Source: Clostridiales bacterium
Lineage (GTDB): Bacteria > Bacillota > Clostridia > Oscillospirales > Oscillospiraceae
NCBI GenBank assembly: GCA_003150485.1
Contig: QALX01000007.1
Location: forward strand, 62,001 to 126,000
DNA: 64,000 bases
Reading direction: 5' to 3'
Shown one piece after another: positions 1-10,116 of this stretch. The notes under the pieces were generated by a model, which did not search any database, was not told where the DNA came from, and worked only from the letters and a program-made list of their open reading frames with translations. Positions within the stretch are counted from its first letter, which is position 1; the number at the start of each line of letters is the position of its first letter. Both the position numbers and the translations under genes were made by a program.

Positions 1-576
1 GTGATCCTGCTCAGCGGGGTCTTTGTCAACAACTACGTGCTCCAGCAGTTCCTGGGCATCTGTCCCTTCCTGGGGGTGTCCAAAAAGCTGGACCAGGCCA
101 CCGGCATGAGCCTGGCGGTGATCTTCGTCATGCTACTGGCCACCGCCGTCACCTGGCCTATCCAGCATCTGCTCCTGACCCCCAACGGCTTAAACTACCT
201 CCAAACCATCGTCTTTATCCTGGTCATCGCGGCCCTGGTCCAGCTGGTAGAGGTGATTTTGAAGAAGTACCTGCCCGCCCTGCACCGCTCCCTGGGGGTG
301 TATCTGCCCCTTATCACCACCAACTGCGCCGTGCTGGGGGTGTGCATCAGCAACATCGACAGCGAGTACACCTTCCCCGAGGCCCTGACCAATGCCTTCG
401 GCAGCGGCGTGGGATTCCTGCTGGCCATGGTGCTGTTCTCCGGCGTCCGGGCCCGGATTGAGGATAACGACGCCCCCCGCTCCTTCCAGGGCCTGCCCAT
501 TACCCTGATCGCCGCTGCCCTGGTCTCCGTGGCCTTTTTCGGCTTCTCCGGGGTGGTGGAAAACTTGTTCGGTTAA
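1..576 (+). CDS. rnfA: Rnf complex subunit RnfA (5' end probably cut)
   Basis: RnfA is an integral membrane subunit of the Rnf ferredoxin:NAD+ oxidoreductase, which couples electron flow to Na+ or H+ export. The protein is almost entirely hydrophobic with about six membrane segments. It carries the family blocks VNNYVLQQFLGICPFLGVSK near the N-terminus and PLITTNCAVLGV at about residues 101-112. The open frame begins at base 1 with GTG. By recalled comparison with E. coli RnfA, about five N-terminal residues are missing, so the true start probably lies upstream. It ends 15 bases before rnfB, which matches the C-D-G-E-A-B order of clostridial rnf operons. Confidence 0.95.
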   Translation: MILLSGVFVNNYVLQQFLGICPFLGVSKKLDQATGMSLAVIFVMLLATAVTWPIQHLLLTPNGLNYLQTIVFILVIAALVQLVEVILKKYLPALHRSLGVYLPLITTNCAVLGVCISNIDSEYTFPEALTNAFGSGVGFLLAMVLFSGVRARIEDNDAPRSFQGLPITLIAAALVSVAFFGFSGVVENLFG

Positions 577-591
577 AAGGAGGCGCGCACA

Positions 592-1374
592 GTGAACGGA
601 TTTGTCATCGGAATTCTCTCCGTCACCGGCATCGGCCTGCTCTGCTCCGTGGTGCTCTCCGCGGCCGCAAAATTTATGGCGGTCCAGGTAGACCAGCGGA
701 TTGAGAAGGCCCGTGCCTGTCTCCCCGGCGCCAACTGCGGCTCCTGCGGCTACAAGGGCTGCGACGACTACGCCCGTGCCCTGGTGGAGGAGGAGGCCCC
801 CACCAACCTCTGCGTCCCCGGCGGCATCACCGCCGCCCGCCAGGTCAGCGCCGTGCTGAACCGGGCCTGCGGCGAGGTCCGGCCCAAACGGGCCGTCGTC
901 CGCTGCCGTGGGGACTGCCAGGCCATGGAGCGCAAAGCGGAGTACCGGGGTCTGGAGGTCTGTGCCGCCGCCCGGCTCCTCTTTGGCGGGCCCGGAACGT
1001 GTACTTACGGCTGTCTTGGCCTGGGCGACTGCGTGGCCGTGTGCCCCAACCGGGCCATCCAGGTGGTAAACGGCGTGGCCCGGGTGGACCCCCAGCGGTG
1101 CGTGGGCTGCGGCCTGTGCGTCCAGGCCTGTCCCAACCAGGTGATCGCCCTGATCCCCGCCGGAGCCCCCGCCACTGTCCTGTGCAGCAGTCACGAGAAG
1201 GGGGCCGCCGTGCGGAAAAAGTGCTCCGCCGGCTGCCTGGGCTGCGGCCTGTGCGCCAAAAACTGCCCCGCCGGAGCCATCACCCTGTCCCACAACCTGG
1301 CGGTGGTAGACTCGGACAAATGCGCAGGCTGCGGGACCTGCAAAGAGGTCTGTCCCGCCAAGTGCATTGAATAG
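592..1374 (+). CDS. rnfB: Rnf complex iron-sulfur subunit RnfB
   Basis: RnfB is the ferredoxin-facing iron-sulfur subunit of the Rnf complex. An N-terminal membrane anchor (residues 4-26) is followed by the Fes cluster domain with C43, C49, C52 and C57. After a linker come four cysteine-rich ferredoxin-type motifs: CTYGCLGLGDCVAVCP, CVGCGLCVQACP, CLGCGLCAKNCP and CAGCGTCKEVCP at the very C-terminus. The first has an altered spacing (CxxxCxxxxxCxxxCP) typical of RnfB. The start is GTG, preceded by a strong AAAAGGAGG site at 575-583. It is the last core rnf gene here and its end nearly overlaps the next reading frame. Confidence 0.95.
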   Translation: MNGFVIGILSVTGIGLLCSVVLSAAAKFMAVQVDQRIEKARACLPGANCGSCGYKGCDDYARALVEEEAPTNLCVPGGITAARQVSAVLNRACGEVRPKRAVVRCRGDCQAMERKAEYRGLEVCAAARLLFGGPGTCTYGCLGLGDCVAVCPNRAIQVVNGVARVDPQRCVGCGLCVQACPNQVIALIPAGAPATVLCSSHEKGAAVRKKCSAGCLGCGLCAKNCPAGAITLSHNLAVVDSDKCAGCGTCKEVCPAKCIE

Positions 1375-1381
1375 GCGCGGC

Positions 1382-1759
1382 ATGCGCTGGTTCCGGCGGC
1401 ATAGAGTAGAACTGTACCTGATCGCCGGACTGTTGCTGCTCTCGGCGTCGGGGACCGCGGTGTGGCTCTGCACCCGCCAGGCCGGCGGCCGGGCGGTGGT
1501 GTCCATCGCCGGCGAGGACGTGATGACCCTGCCTCTGGACCGGGACGCACAGGTGGTTCTTGGGGAGGGGGATCACACCAACACCCTGGTGATCCGGGAC
1601 GGCGCTGCCGCGGTGACCCAGGCCAGCTGTCCTGACCAGGTCTGTGTCCGTCAGGGCAGGATTCAGTACCAGGGGGAGACCATCGTCTGTCTCCCCCACC
1701 GGCTGGTGGTCCGCATCGAGGGCGGACCGGCCCCGCCGGAGGACGCTGTCACCCAGTAG
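1382..1759 (+). CDS. NusG domain II-containing protein
   Basis: A short membrane-anchored protein of about 125 residues. One transmembrane helix (about residues 10-26) is followed by an extracytoplasmic NusG-II-type beta domain ending in the family signature SCPDQVCVRQG...CLPHRLVV, with two conserved Cys pairs. Genes of this type commonly sit next to rnf genes or Gx-transporter genes in Firmicutes; the biochemical role is not established. The start could be ATG at 1382 or a TTG at 1367 that overlaps the rnfB stop. I prefer ATG because it leaves the usual basic N-terminus before the helix. It lies 10 bases before the next gene, so all four genes look co-transcribed. Confidence 0.8.
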   Translation: MRWFRRHRVELYLIAGLLLLSASGTAVWLCTRQAGGRAVVSIAGEDVMTLPLDRDAQVVLGEGDHTNTLVIRDGAAAVTQASCPDQVCVRQGRIQYQGETIVCLPHRLVVRIEGGPAPPEDAVTQ

Positions 1760-1769
1760 GAGAGAGAGT

Positions 1770-2264
1770 ATGAAAGCTAAAAAAGTTGCAACCTATGGCA
1801 TTTTAATCGCTCTGGCTATGGTATTCAGTTACCTGGAGTCCCTGTTCCCCCTGACCATCGCGGTGCCCGGCGTGAAGATGGGCCTGGCCAATACGGTGAC
1901 CATCTTCGCTCTGTACCGACTGGGTCTGCGGGACGCCTGCTTTCTGTCTCTGATCCGGGTGACCCTGGTGGCCATTTTGTTCGGCAATATCTTCAGCCTG
2001 GCCTTCAGCGCAGTGGGGGCCACCGTGAGCTTGGCGGTGATGTACCCCATGAGCCGGTCGGCCAGATGCAGCCAGGTGACGGTCAGCATGGCCGGCGGCG
2101 TGGCCCACAACGCAGGTCAGATCATCGTGGCCATTTTCGTCACCGGCGTCCACCAGATCGCCTGGTACTTCCCCATCCTCTGCCTCACCGGCACCGCCGC
2201 CGGCGTAGGAATCGGCCTGGTCTCCGCCCTGATCCTCCGCCAGACGGAGCACTTGGTATTTTAA
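1770..2264 (+). CDS. Gx transporter family membrane protein (HepS/ECF-S-like)
   Basis: A 164-residue membrane protein with five or six predicted helices. Its start (ATYGILIALAMVFSYLESLF) and the block VPGVKMGLANTVTIFALY are typical of the Gx transporter family. That family is often annotated as heptaprenyl diphosphate synthase component I, although the resemblance to ECF-type S components makes small-molecule transport more likely. ATG follows a GGAGAGAGAG ribosome site. Together with the NusG-II protein it closes the rnf transcript and is followed directly by a terminator hairpin. Its substrate is unknown. Confidence 0.75.
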   Translation: MKAKKVATYGILIALAMVFSYLESLFPLTIAVPGVKMGLANTVTIFALYRLGLRDACFLSLIRVTLVAILFGNIFSLAFSAVGATVSLAVMYPMSRSARCSQVTVSMAGGVAHNAGQIIVAIFVTGVHQIAWYFPILCLTGTAAGVGIGLVSALILRQTEHLVF

Positions 2265-2274
2265 GTCCGCTTTT

Positions 2275-2305
2275 CGCGGCCCGCTGGAAAGCGGGCCGCG
2301 CTTTT
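2275..2305 (+). terminator. Rho-independent terminator of the rnf transcript
   Basis: Perfect inverted repeat GCGGCCCGCT (2276-2285) / AGCGGGCCGC (2290-2299) with loop GGAA, extended by a C-G pair and followed by CTTTT. It starts 11 bases after the stop codon. Confidence 0.9.
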
Positions 2306-2381
2306 CCCCATTATAGGGGATTTTTCTGCTTTTTTGACCGTTTATTTACCGTTTTAGCGCCTCTTCCCAGCTTCTATCCCC

Positions 2382-2410
2382 TTGCTATTCCCATTGAATT
2401 AAGCTAGAAT
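2382..2410 (+). promoter_or_regulatory. Sigma-A-like promoter for the activase operon
   Basis: TTGCTA (2382-2387), a 17-base spacer and TAGAAT (2405-2410), about 60 bases upstream of the activase ATG. Confidence 0.6.
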
Positions 2411-2471
2411 AGTTCCATCCGCAGCGGGATTTTCTGCGGTTACGAATGATATGTAATCAGGTGAACAAGTT

Positions 2472-5426
2472 ATGAACCTTCGTATTGGTATTGATATCGG
2501 CTCCACCACCGTGAAGGTCGTGGTGCTGGATGAGACAAATAAATTGCTGTTCCGCTCCTATGAGCGGCACTTCTCCAAGGTCCGGGAAAAGACCTGCGAA
2601 ATTCTGGACCGCATCCAGGACCGGCTCCTGGGCCAGCAGGTAAAGATGGTCATCACCGGCTCCGCCGGCCTGGGGGTTTCCAAGGCCAGCGGCGTGGACT
2701 TTGTCCAGGAGGTGTATGCCACCGCCGCCGCCGTGGACACCTTTATTCCAGGCACCGACGCAGTGATTGAGCTGGGCGGTGAGGACGCCAAGATCATTTT
2801 CTTCGGCGGCGCCCTGGAAGAGCGGATGAACGGCAGCTGCGCCGGCGGCACCGGGGCCTTCATCGACCAGATGGCCACCCTAATGAACGTCACCGGCGAC
2901 GAGCTGGACCAGCTGGCCCTGAAGCACGAGAAGATCTACCCCATTGCCAGCCGCTGCGGCGTGTTTGCCAAGAGCGACATTCAGCCCATCCTGAACCAGG
3001 GCGGTCGGAAAGAGGATGTGGCCGCCTCCATCTTCCAGGCGGTGGTGGACCAGACCATCGCCGGCCTCACCCAGGGCCGGGAGCTGAAGGGCAAGATCGT
3101 CTTTCTCGGCGGCCCCCTCCACTTCCTGATGGGGCTGCGGGAGCGCTTTGTGGACACCCTCCAGCTGGACGAAGAACACGCCGTCTTCCCCGAGGACGGG
3201 GACTGCTTCGCCGCCATCGGCGCGGCTCTGTGCGCCTCGGACTACGAGGCACAGCTCTTTGACGACCAGCTGAAAAAGCTGGAGGAGAGCCAGGGCAGCG
3301 TCACCAGCGTGGACACCGCCCCGCCCCTCTTTGAGAGCCAGGCGGACTACGACGTCTTCTGCGCCCGCCACAACAGTCAACACCCTCCGGTGGCGGACAT
3401 TTCCACTTACACCGGCGACGCCTATCTGGGCATTGACGCCGGTTCCACCACCACCAAGCTGGCCCTCATCGCTCCCGACGGCGGCCTGCTTTACACCTAC
3501 TACCACTCCAATCTGGGCAACCCGGTGTCCATCGTCCGGGAGCAGCTGGAGCACATCTACCAGCTCTGCGGTGACCGGATCGTCATCCGGGGCAGTGCCG
3601 TCACCGGCTACGGTGAGGATCTGATCAAAAACGCCTTCCGCTGCGACCTGGGCCTGGTGGAGACGGTAGCCCACTACAACGCCGCCGCCCACTTCAACCC
3701 GGACGTGGACTTTATCATCGACATCGGCGGCCAGGATATGAAGTGCTTCAAAATCCGCAACGGCGCCGTGGACTCCATTATGCTCAACGAAGCTTGTTCC
3801 TCGGGCTGCGGCAGCTTTATTGAGACCTTCGCCCGGGCCCTGGGCTACGACATCGCGGACTTTGCCAAGCTGGGCCTGTTCACCAAGAAGCCGGTGAATC
3901 TGGGCAGCCGCTGCACCGTGTTTATGAACTCCTCGGTGAAGCAGGCCCAGAAGGACGGCGCCAGCGTGGAGGACATTTCGGCGGGCCTGTCCATCTCCAT
4001 CGTGAAAAACGCCATCTACAAGGTGCTGCGGGTGGCCTCCGCCGACGATCTGGGCCAGCATATCGTGGTCCAGGGCGGTACCTTCCACAACGACGCGGTG
4101 CTCCGTGCCTTTGAGCAGGAGCTGCACCGGGACGTGATCCGGCCCACCATCGCCGGGATCATGGGCGCCTTTGGCGCGGCCCTGGCGGCCAAAGCCCTCC
4201 GCCTGGAGCGCAGTTCCCTGCTCTCCGCCGAGGAGCTGAACACCTTCCAGCACAGCGCCCGGCCCCTGACCTGCAACGGCTGCACCAACCATTGCAGCCT
4301 CACCGTCAACACCTTTGACGGCGGCCGCCGGTTTATCTCGGGCAACCGCTGCTCCAAGCCTCTGGGCGGGAAGAAGCACCCCCTGCCCGACCTGATCAAG
4401 TACAAGTACGACAAGCTCCGGGCCATGGAGGGCAGGGGGAACGGCACCGGCATCCGGGGCCGCATCGGCATCCCCTTCGGGCTGAACACCTACGAAAACC
4501 TGCCCTTCTGGTACGAGTTTTTCACCCGGCTGAACTTTGAGGTGGTGCTCTCCCCCGAGTCCAGCCGCCAGCTGTACATCAAGGGCCAGCGGACCATCCC
4601 CTCGGACACGGTCTGCTACCCGGCAAAGCTGCTCCACGGCCACGTGCTCAGCCTGCTGGAGCAGAAGGTGGACGCCATCTTCTACCCCTGCATGAGCTAC
4701 AACTTTGACGAGGGGGTCAGCGACAACTGCTACAACTGTCCGGTGGTGGCCTACTACCCGGACCTGATCGCCGCCAACCTGCCCCAGCTCAAGGGGATGC
4801 GCTACCTCCACCCCTACTTCGGCCTGCACCGGCCCCATGACTTCGAGAAGCGGGCCGCCGCCTACTTCCAGGCGGAGTTCGACGTGCCCCGCCGGGAGAC
4901 CGTCGCCGCGGCCAAGGCCGCCTATCGGGCCTACGACGCCTACAAGGAGGACCTGCGCCGCACGGCGGACGAGTACATCGCCTACGCCCGGGAGCGAGAT
5001 CTGCCCATCATGGTGGTGGCGGGACGCCCCTACCACATGGACCCGGAGGTCAACCACGGCATCAACGAGCTGATTTCCGGCTTCGGCTTCGTACTCATCA
5101 CCGAGGACAGCGTGGCCTACCACATGGATAAACAGCCCAGAACGGTCCTGAACCAGTGGACCTACCACGCCAGAATGTACAACGCCGCCCGCTACGTCTG
5201 CACCCAGGAGGATATGGAGCTGATCCAGCTGGTCAGCTTCGGCTGCGGCGTGGACGCCATCACCGGCGACGAGATGCGCTCCATCCTGGAGGAGGGCGGC
5301 AAGCTGTACACCCAGCTGAAGATCGACGACATCAGCAACCTGGGGGCAGTAAAAATCCGGGTGCGCAGCCTGATGGCCGCCATTGAGGCCCGGAAAGCCC
5401 GCAGAGAACTTCAACCCACTCCGTGA
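2472..5426 (+). CDS. Double-ASKHA acyl-CoA dehydratase activase (BadF/HgdC family)
   Basis: A 984-residue protein with two ASKHA ATPase modules, GIDIGSTTVKVV near residue 5 and GIDAGSTTTKLAL near residue 320. Each module carries the activase block GGEDAKI or GGQDMKC and a Cys-containing segment (SCAGGTG; CSSGCGSF). From about residue 600 there is a Cys-rich patch (CNGCTNHC) and then a DUF2229-like region (GIPFGLNTYENLPFWYEFF, DTVCYPAKLLHG). Relatives of the HgdC/BadF family use ATP to inject an electron into 2-hydroxyacyl-CoA dehydratases or benzoyl-CoA reductase. The next gene supplies a dehydratase-like partner 30 bases downstream. The substrate is unknown; tandem-module members may instead be radical-chemistry activators of unknown pathways. 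Confidence 0.85.
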   Translation: MNLRIGIDIGSTTVKVVVLDETNKLLFRSYERHFSKVREKTCEILDRIQDRLLGQQVKMVITGSAGLGVSKASGVDFVQEVYATAAAVDTFIPGTDAVIELGGEDAKIIFFGGALEERMNGSCAGGTGAFIDQMATLMNVTGDELDQLALKHEKIYPIASRCGVFAKSDIQPILNQGGRKEDVAASIFQAVVDQTIAGLTQGRELKGKIVFLGGPLHFLMGLRERFVDTLQLDEEHAVFPEDGDCFAAIGAALCASDYEAQLFDDQLKKLEESQGSVTSVDTAPPLFESQADYDVFCARHNSQHPPVADISTYTGDAYLGIDAGSTTTKLALIAPDGGLLYTYYHSNLGNPVSIVREQLEHIYQLCGDRIVIRGSAVTGYGEDLIKNAFRCDLGLVETVAHYNAAAHFNPDVDFIIDIGGQDMKCFKIRNGAVDSIMLNEACSSGCGSFIETFARALGYDIADFAKLGLFTKKPVNLGSRCTVFMNSSVKQAQKDGASVEDISAGLSISIVKNAIYKVLRVASADDLGQHIVVQGGTFHNDAVLRAFEQELHRDVIRPTIAGIMGAFGAALAAKALRLERSSLLSAEELNTFQHSARPLTCNGCTNHCSLTVNTFDGGRRFISGNRCSKPLGGKKHPLPDLIKYKYDKLRAMEGRGNGTGIRGRIGIPFGLNTYENLPFWYEFFTRLNFEVVLSPESSRQLYIKGQRTIPSDTVCYPAKLLHGHVLSLLEQKVDAIFYPCMSYNFDEGVSDNCYNCPVVAYYPDLIAANLPQLKGMRYLHPYFGLHRPHDFEKRAAAYFQAEFDVPRRETVAAAKAAYRAYDAYKEDLRRTADEYIAYARERDLPIMVVAGRPYHMDPEVNHGINELISGFGFVLITEDSVAYHMDKQPRTVLNQWTYHARMYNAARYVCTQEDMELIQLVSFGCGVDAITGDEMRSILEEGGKLYTQLKIDDISNLGAVKIRVRSLMAAIEARKARRELQPTP

Positions 5427-5456
5427 CAATCGGATTCCTGGAAAGGAATGAAACCT

Positions 5457-6741
<1,285 letters not shown>

Positions 6742-6743
<2 letters not shown>

Positions 6744-6782
6744 CGCAAAAACGGACCGCTGAAGCGGTCCGTTTTCTGCGTC
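6742..6782. terminator. Bidirectional terminator between convergent genes
   Basis: ACGGACCGCT (6751-6760) pairs with AGCGGTCCGT (6763-6772), flanked by AAAA and TTTT. An outer GACGCA/TGCGTC pair reaches both stop codons. Confidence 0.9.
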
Positions 6783-7317
6783 AGAGAGAGGCCCCCAAGT
6801 CATACGCCTCCTGCAGGGCGGGGCTGCCCTGTATGTCCCCCCTCTCCCGGACGCCCCGCACCAGGACACGGCCCGCATCCTCCAGGCCGAAGTAGTCCAG
6901 CACCAGCTGGTACTGCCGCAAAATGGCGTCAAACACCGCCGGGAGGGTGGCCCCCGCCACCAGGAGCAGAGCCAGCTTTTTCACCTGGAACCGGTTGCGC
7001 ATGGGGGTGTGCAGCCGGTCGATGACCGCCTTCAGCTGGGCGCTGACGCCGTAAAAGTACACCGGCGAGGCAATCACCACCACATCCGCCGCCGCCAGCT
7101 TGGGGTACAGCTGCTGCATATCGTCCTGCTGGACGCAGCGGTTTCCCTCCCGGGCGGCACAGGCGTTGCAGCCGGTGCAGGGATGCACCAGGTAATCCGC
7201 CACCGAGCACAGCTCCACCTGGTGCCGGCCCCGGGCCCCGGCGGCAAAGGCCCCCGCCAGGGCCTGGGTGTTGCCGTCCCGGCGGGGACTGCCCACTAAA
7301 ATCACAATCTTGCTCAT
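6781..7317 (-). CDS. Flavodoxin-like NADPH-dependent FMN reductase
   Basis: A 178-residue cytoplasmic flavoprotein of the NADPH-dependent FMN reductase/iron-sulfur flavoprotein group. The N-terminus has the FMN phosphate loop GSPRRDGNTQAL, followed by the CTGCNAC segment and ASPVYFYGVSAQLKAVIDR, the flavin-contacting motif of this family. The start is the ATG whose complement is at 7315-7317, with GGAGG just upstream; a longer reading to 7434 has no support. A paralogue lies at 52909-53445. The physiological electron acceptor is unknown. Confidence 0.85.
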   Translation of the reverse strand: MSKIVILVGSPRRDGNTQALAGAFAAGARGRHQVELCSVADYLVHPCTGCNACAAREGNRCVQQDDMQQLYPKLAAADVVVIASPVYFYGVSAQLKAVIDRLHTPMRNRFQVKKLALLLVAGATLPAVFDAILRQYQLVLDYFGLEDAGRVLVRGVRERGDIQGSPALQEAYDLGASL

Positions 7318-7365
7318 CACGTGCCTCCATTCATCACAGAACGAAAAAAATTTCCTTTCTATTTT

Positions 7366-7394
7366 AGGATAACGGCGGAAAACTGCCCCGTCAA
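7366..7394 (-). promoter_or_regulatory. Sigma-A-like promoter for the FMN reductase gene
   Basis: On the minus strand: TTGACG (7394-7389), 17 bases, TATCCT (7371-7366). Confidence 0.5.
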
Positions 7395-7472
7395 CCCCAT
7401 CTGCCGCCGCATAACTTATCCAGCTCCCGTCCATACTACGGGTAAACCAATTTGCAAATGGGAGGACCGATC

Positions 7473-7709
7473 ATGAATCGTGAACGTTTAGGGGACAACG
7501 CCATCAAGATCAACACCCGTGACCGGCTGCTGCGGGCCTGGGAGAACTCGATGGAAATGGTTCTGGACTTCCAGGACTACTATCAGGAGATCAAGGACAA
7601 CGATAAAGTGGCCAAGGTATTTGAGGAGTTTGCCAACGACGAGGCCATGCACGCCAGACGGCTTCGGGAACTGCTCCACGAGTGCCAGAACAACTATCTC
7701 AAGCAGTAA
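7473..7709 (+). CDS. Small acidic helical protein, ferritin-like fragment type
   Basis: A 78-residue, strongly helical, acidic protein with no membrane segment. The pattern of Glu and His in EEFANDEAMHARRLRELLHE recalls one helix pair of the ferritin/rubrerythrin fold, but only one ExxxxxH element is visible and I do not claim metal binding. The start is ATG at 7473, after GGGAGGA at 7460-7466. It stands alone and is followed by its own terminator. No function can be assigned. Confidence 0.7.
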   Translation: MNRERLGDNAIKINTRDRLLRAWENSMEMVLDFQDYYQEIKDNDKVAKVFEEFANDEAMHARRLRELLHECQNNYLKQ

Positions 7710-7725
7710 TCCAGTAAAACAATTC

Positions 7726-7765
7726 AAAGCGGCGGCCGGAAGAACGTTTCGGCCACCGCTTTTTA
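7726..7765 (+). terminator. Rho-independent terminator
   Basis: AAAGCGG-C-GGCCG pairs with CGGCC-A-CCGCTTT around a loop, followed by TTTTT. Confidence 0.85.
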
Positions 7766-7777
7766 GCACTTTCGTAC

Positions 7778-7806
7778 TTGCCACCCGGCCCAGTTACGGC
7801 TACAAT
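7778..7806 (+). promoter_or_regulatory. Sigma-A-like promoter for icd
   Basis: TTGCCA (7778-7783), 17-base spacer, TACAAT (7801-7806). Confidence 0.65.
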
Positions 7807-7859
7807 AAAAGATGAAATGCAATCGGTTGACAAAACCGTCAGAGATGAGGAAGATACAT

Positions 7860-9074
7860 ATGGATAAAATCAAGATGACAACGCCGCTGGTGGAGATGGA
7901 CGGGGACGAGATGACCCGCATCCTCTGGAAAGAAATCAAGGAGGAACTGCTACTCCCCTACGTGGACCTGGTCACAGAATACTACGACCTGGGCCTGCCC
8001 CGGCGGGATGAGACCGGAGATCAGATCACCATCGACGCCGCCAACGCCACCAAGAAATACGGCGTGGCCGTGAAGTGCGCCACCATCACTCCCAACGCCC
8101 AGCGGATGGAGGAATACCATCTGAGAGAGATGTGGAAGAGCCCCAACGGCACCATCCGCTCCATTCTGGACGGCACCGTATTCCGTACCCCCATCATGGT
8201 CCGGGGTATCTCCCCGGTGGTGAAGAACTGGAAGGAGCCCATCACCATCGCCCGCCACGCCTTCGGCGACGTGTACAAGGCCACCGACTACCGGGTCCCC
8301 TGCCCCGGCAAGGCGGAGCTGGTCTTCCAGGGGGAGGATGGTACCACCTTCCGCCAGACCGTCTACGACTTCGAGTGCCCCGGCGTCCTCCAGGGCCAAT
8401 TCAACAAGGACACTTCCATCTGCTCCTTCGCCCGCTCCTGCTTCCAGTACGCCATCGACACCCGGCAGGACCTGTGGTTCTCCACCAAAGACACCATCTC
8501 CAAGCAGTACGATCATCGGTTCAAGGACATCTTTGCCGAGATTTTTGCCGCGGAATACCAGAACCAGTTTGACGCTCTTGGTATCGAATACTTCTACACC
8601 CTCATCGATGACGCCGTTGCCCGGGTGATCCGCAGCAAGGGCGGCTTCATCTGGGCCTGTAAGAACTATGACGGCGACGTGATGAGCGACATGGTCTCCA
8701 CCGCCTTCGGCTCCCTGGCCATGATGACCTCGGTGCTGGTGAGCCCCGACGGCAACTACGAGTACGAGGCCGCCCACGGCACCGTCACCCGCCACTACTA
8801 CAAGTATCTGAAGGGCGAGGAAACCTCCACCAACCCGGTGGCCACCATCTTTGCCTGGTCCGGCGCCCTGCGCAAGCGGGGAGAGCTGGACGGCATCGAC
8901 GCCCTGTGCGCCTTTGCCGACGCCCTGGAGGAGGCTACCATCGAAACCATCGAGTCCGGCGTGATGACCGGGGACCTGGCCCTGCTGTGGGAGGGCGCGG
9001 AGCCCGCCCGGAAGGTGTCCAGCACCGCGTTTCTCCAGGCCATCCGCGCCAATCTGGACCGGAAGCATCACTGA
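7860..9074 (+). CDS. icd: NADP-dependent isocitrate dehydrogenase (eukaryote-type)
   Basis: Converts isocitrate to 2-oxoglutarate with reduction of NADP+. The 404 residues follow the homodimeric type found in eukaryotic IDH1/IDH2 and some bacteria, not the E. coli Icd type. Diagnostic blocks are GDEMTRILW, VKCATITPNAQR, MWKSPNGTIRSIL, ARHAFGDVYKATD (the Arg that contacts substrate), and AAHGTVTRHYYKYLKGEETSTNP near the C-terminus. The start is ATG 7860 after GATGAGG; an in-frame extension to 7812 does not match the family. It is 30 bases from the next gene. In this anaerobe it probably supplies 2-oxoglutarate and NADPH for biosynthesis. Confidence 0.95.
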   Translation: MDKIKMTTPLVEMDGDEMTRILWKEIKEELLLPYVDLVTEYYDLGLPRRDETGDQITIDAANATKKYGVAVKCATITPNAQRMEEYHLREMWKSPNGTIRSILDGTVFRTPIMVRGISPVVKNWKEPITIARHAFGDVYKATDYRVPCPGKAELVFQGEDGTTFRQTVYDFECPGVLQGQFNKDTSICSFARSCFQYAIDTRQDLWFSTKDTISKQYDHRFKDIFAEIFAAEYQNQFDALGIEYFYTLIDDAVARVIRSKGGFIWACKNYDGDVMSDMVSTAFGSLAMMTSVLVSPDGNYEYEAAHGTVTRHYYKYLKGEETSTNPVATIFAWSGALRKRGELDGIDALCAFADALEEATIETIESGVMTGDLALLWEGAEPARKVSSTAFLQAIRANLDRKHH

Positions 9075-9104
9075 CTCATTATCAATATTCAGGAGGAAAC
9101 TGCT

Positions 9105-10067
9105 ATGAAAATTGTGGTATTGGACGGCTACGCAGGCAATCCCGGCGACCTGAGCTGGGAGCCCATGAAACAGCTGGGAGAGCTGACGGTCTATGACCGG
9201 ACTCCGGCGGCCCCCGCCCTGATCATCGAGCGCATCGGGGACGCCGAGCTGGTGTTCACCAACAAAACCCCTCTGTCCCGCAAAATCTTTGACGCCTGCC
9301 CCGGCCTGAAATTTGTCGGGGTCCTGGCCACCGGCTACAACATCATCGACATCGCCGCCGCCAAAGAGCATGGCGTGGTGGTGTGCAACATCCCGGGGTA
9401 CAGCACTGACGCCGTGGCCCAGATGACCCTGGCCCTGCTGCTGGAGATCTGCCACCACGTGGCCCACCACAGTGCCCAGGTTCAGTCCGGCCACTGGTGC
9501 GGCTGCGATGACTTCTGCTTCTGGGACTACCCCCTCATCGAGCTGGCCGGCAAGACCATGGGCATCATCGGTTTCGGCAGCATCGGCAAAAAGGTGGGGG
9601 CACTGGCCAAGTGCCTGGGCATGAGGGTGCTGGCCGCCGGCTCCCGTCCCACCGAGGAGGGCCGGGCCATCGGTGAGTACGTGGACCTGGATACCCTGTT
9701 CCGGGAGTCCGATGTCATCAGCCTCCACTGCCCCCTGTTCCCGGAGAACCGGGAACTGATCTGCAAGGAGTCCATCGCCAAGATGAAGGACGGCGTGATC
9801 CTCCTCAACACCGCCCGGGGCGCTCTGATCGTGGAGCAGGATGTGGCGGACGCCCTGAACAGCGGCAAAATTTACGCCGCCGGTCTGGACGTGGCTGCCG
9901 TGGAGCCCCTCCCTGCCAGCAGCCCCCTGCTGGGCGCCAAAAATTGCCTGATGACCCCCCACATCGCCTGGGCCACCAAGGAGGCCCGCCAGCGCCTGAT
10001 GGACATCGCCGTCCACAACCTGGGGGCCTTCCTGGCCGGCAAACCGGAAAACGTGGTCAATCCGTAA
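9105..10067 (+). CDS. D-2-hydroxyacid dehydrogenase (glycerate/hydroxypyruvate reductase-like)
   Basis: A 320-residue NAD(H)-dependent oxidoreductase. It has the Rossmann motif GFGSIGKKVG (about residues 157-166), the NTARGALIVEQDVADAL block with the substrate-binding Arg, GLDVAAVEPLP, and the catalytic TPHIAWATKEAR histidine. The family reduces 2-keto acids such as hydroxypyruvate or glyoxylate; the exact substrate is not readable. AGGAGG lies seven bases before ATG. It lies close behind icd, so read-through is likely, and a terminator follows. Confidence 0.9.
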   Translation: MKIVVLDGYAGNPGDLSWEPMKQLGELTVYDRTPAAPALIIERIGDAELVFTNKTPLSRKIFDACPGLKFVGVLATGYNIIDIAAAKEHGVVVCNIPGYSTDAVAQMTLALLLEICHHVAHHSAQVQSGHWCGCDDFCFWDYPLIELAGKTMGIIGFGSIGKKVGALAKCLGMRVLAAGSRPTEEGRAIGEYVDLDTLFRESDVISLHCPLFPENRELICKESIAKMKDGVILLNTARGALIVEQDVADALNSGKIYAAGLDVAAVEPLPASSPLLGAKNCLMTPHIAWATKEARQRLMDIAVHNLGAFLAGKPENVVNP

Positions 10068-10083
10068 ACTACATCTGTATTTC

Positions 10084-10113
10084 ACCGCCTGGGTCTGCCC
10101 CAGGCGGTTTTTT
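10084..10113 (+). terminator. Rho-independent terminator
   Basis: ACCGCCTGGG / CCCAGGCGGT hairpin followed by TTTTTT. Confidence 0.9.
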
Positions 10114-10116
10114 ACT

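Noticed and set aside
190..1506. 438-codon antisense frame over rnfA/rnfB
   Set aside because: Mirror of GC-skewed codons of two certain genes; no recognisable domain.
2880..5429. 849-codon open frame antisense to the activase gene
   Set aside because: GC-rich coding DNA with few antisense stops; the product is low-complexity Val/Gly/Leu-rich with no ribosome site or family motif.
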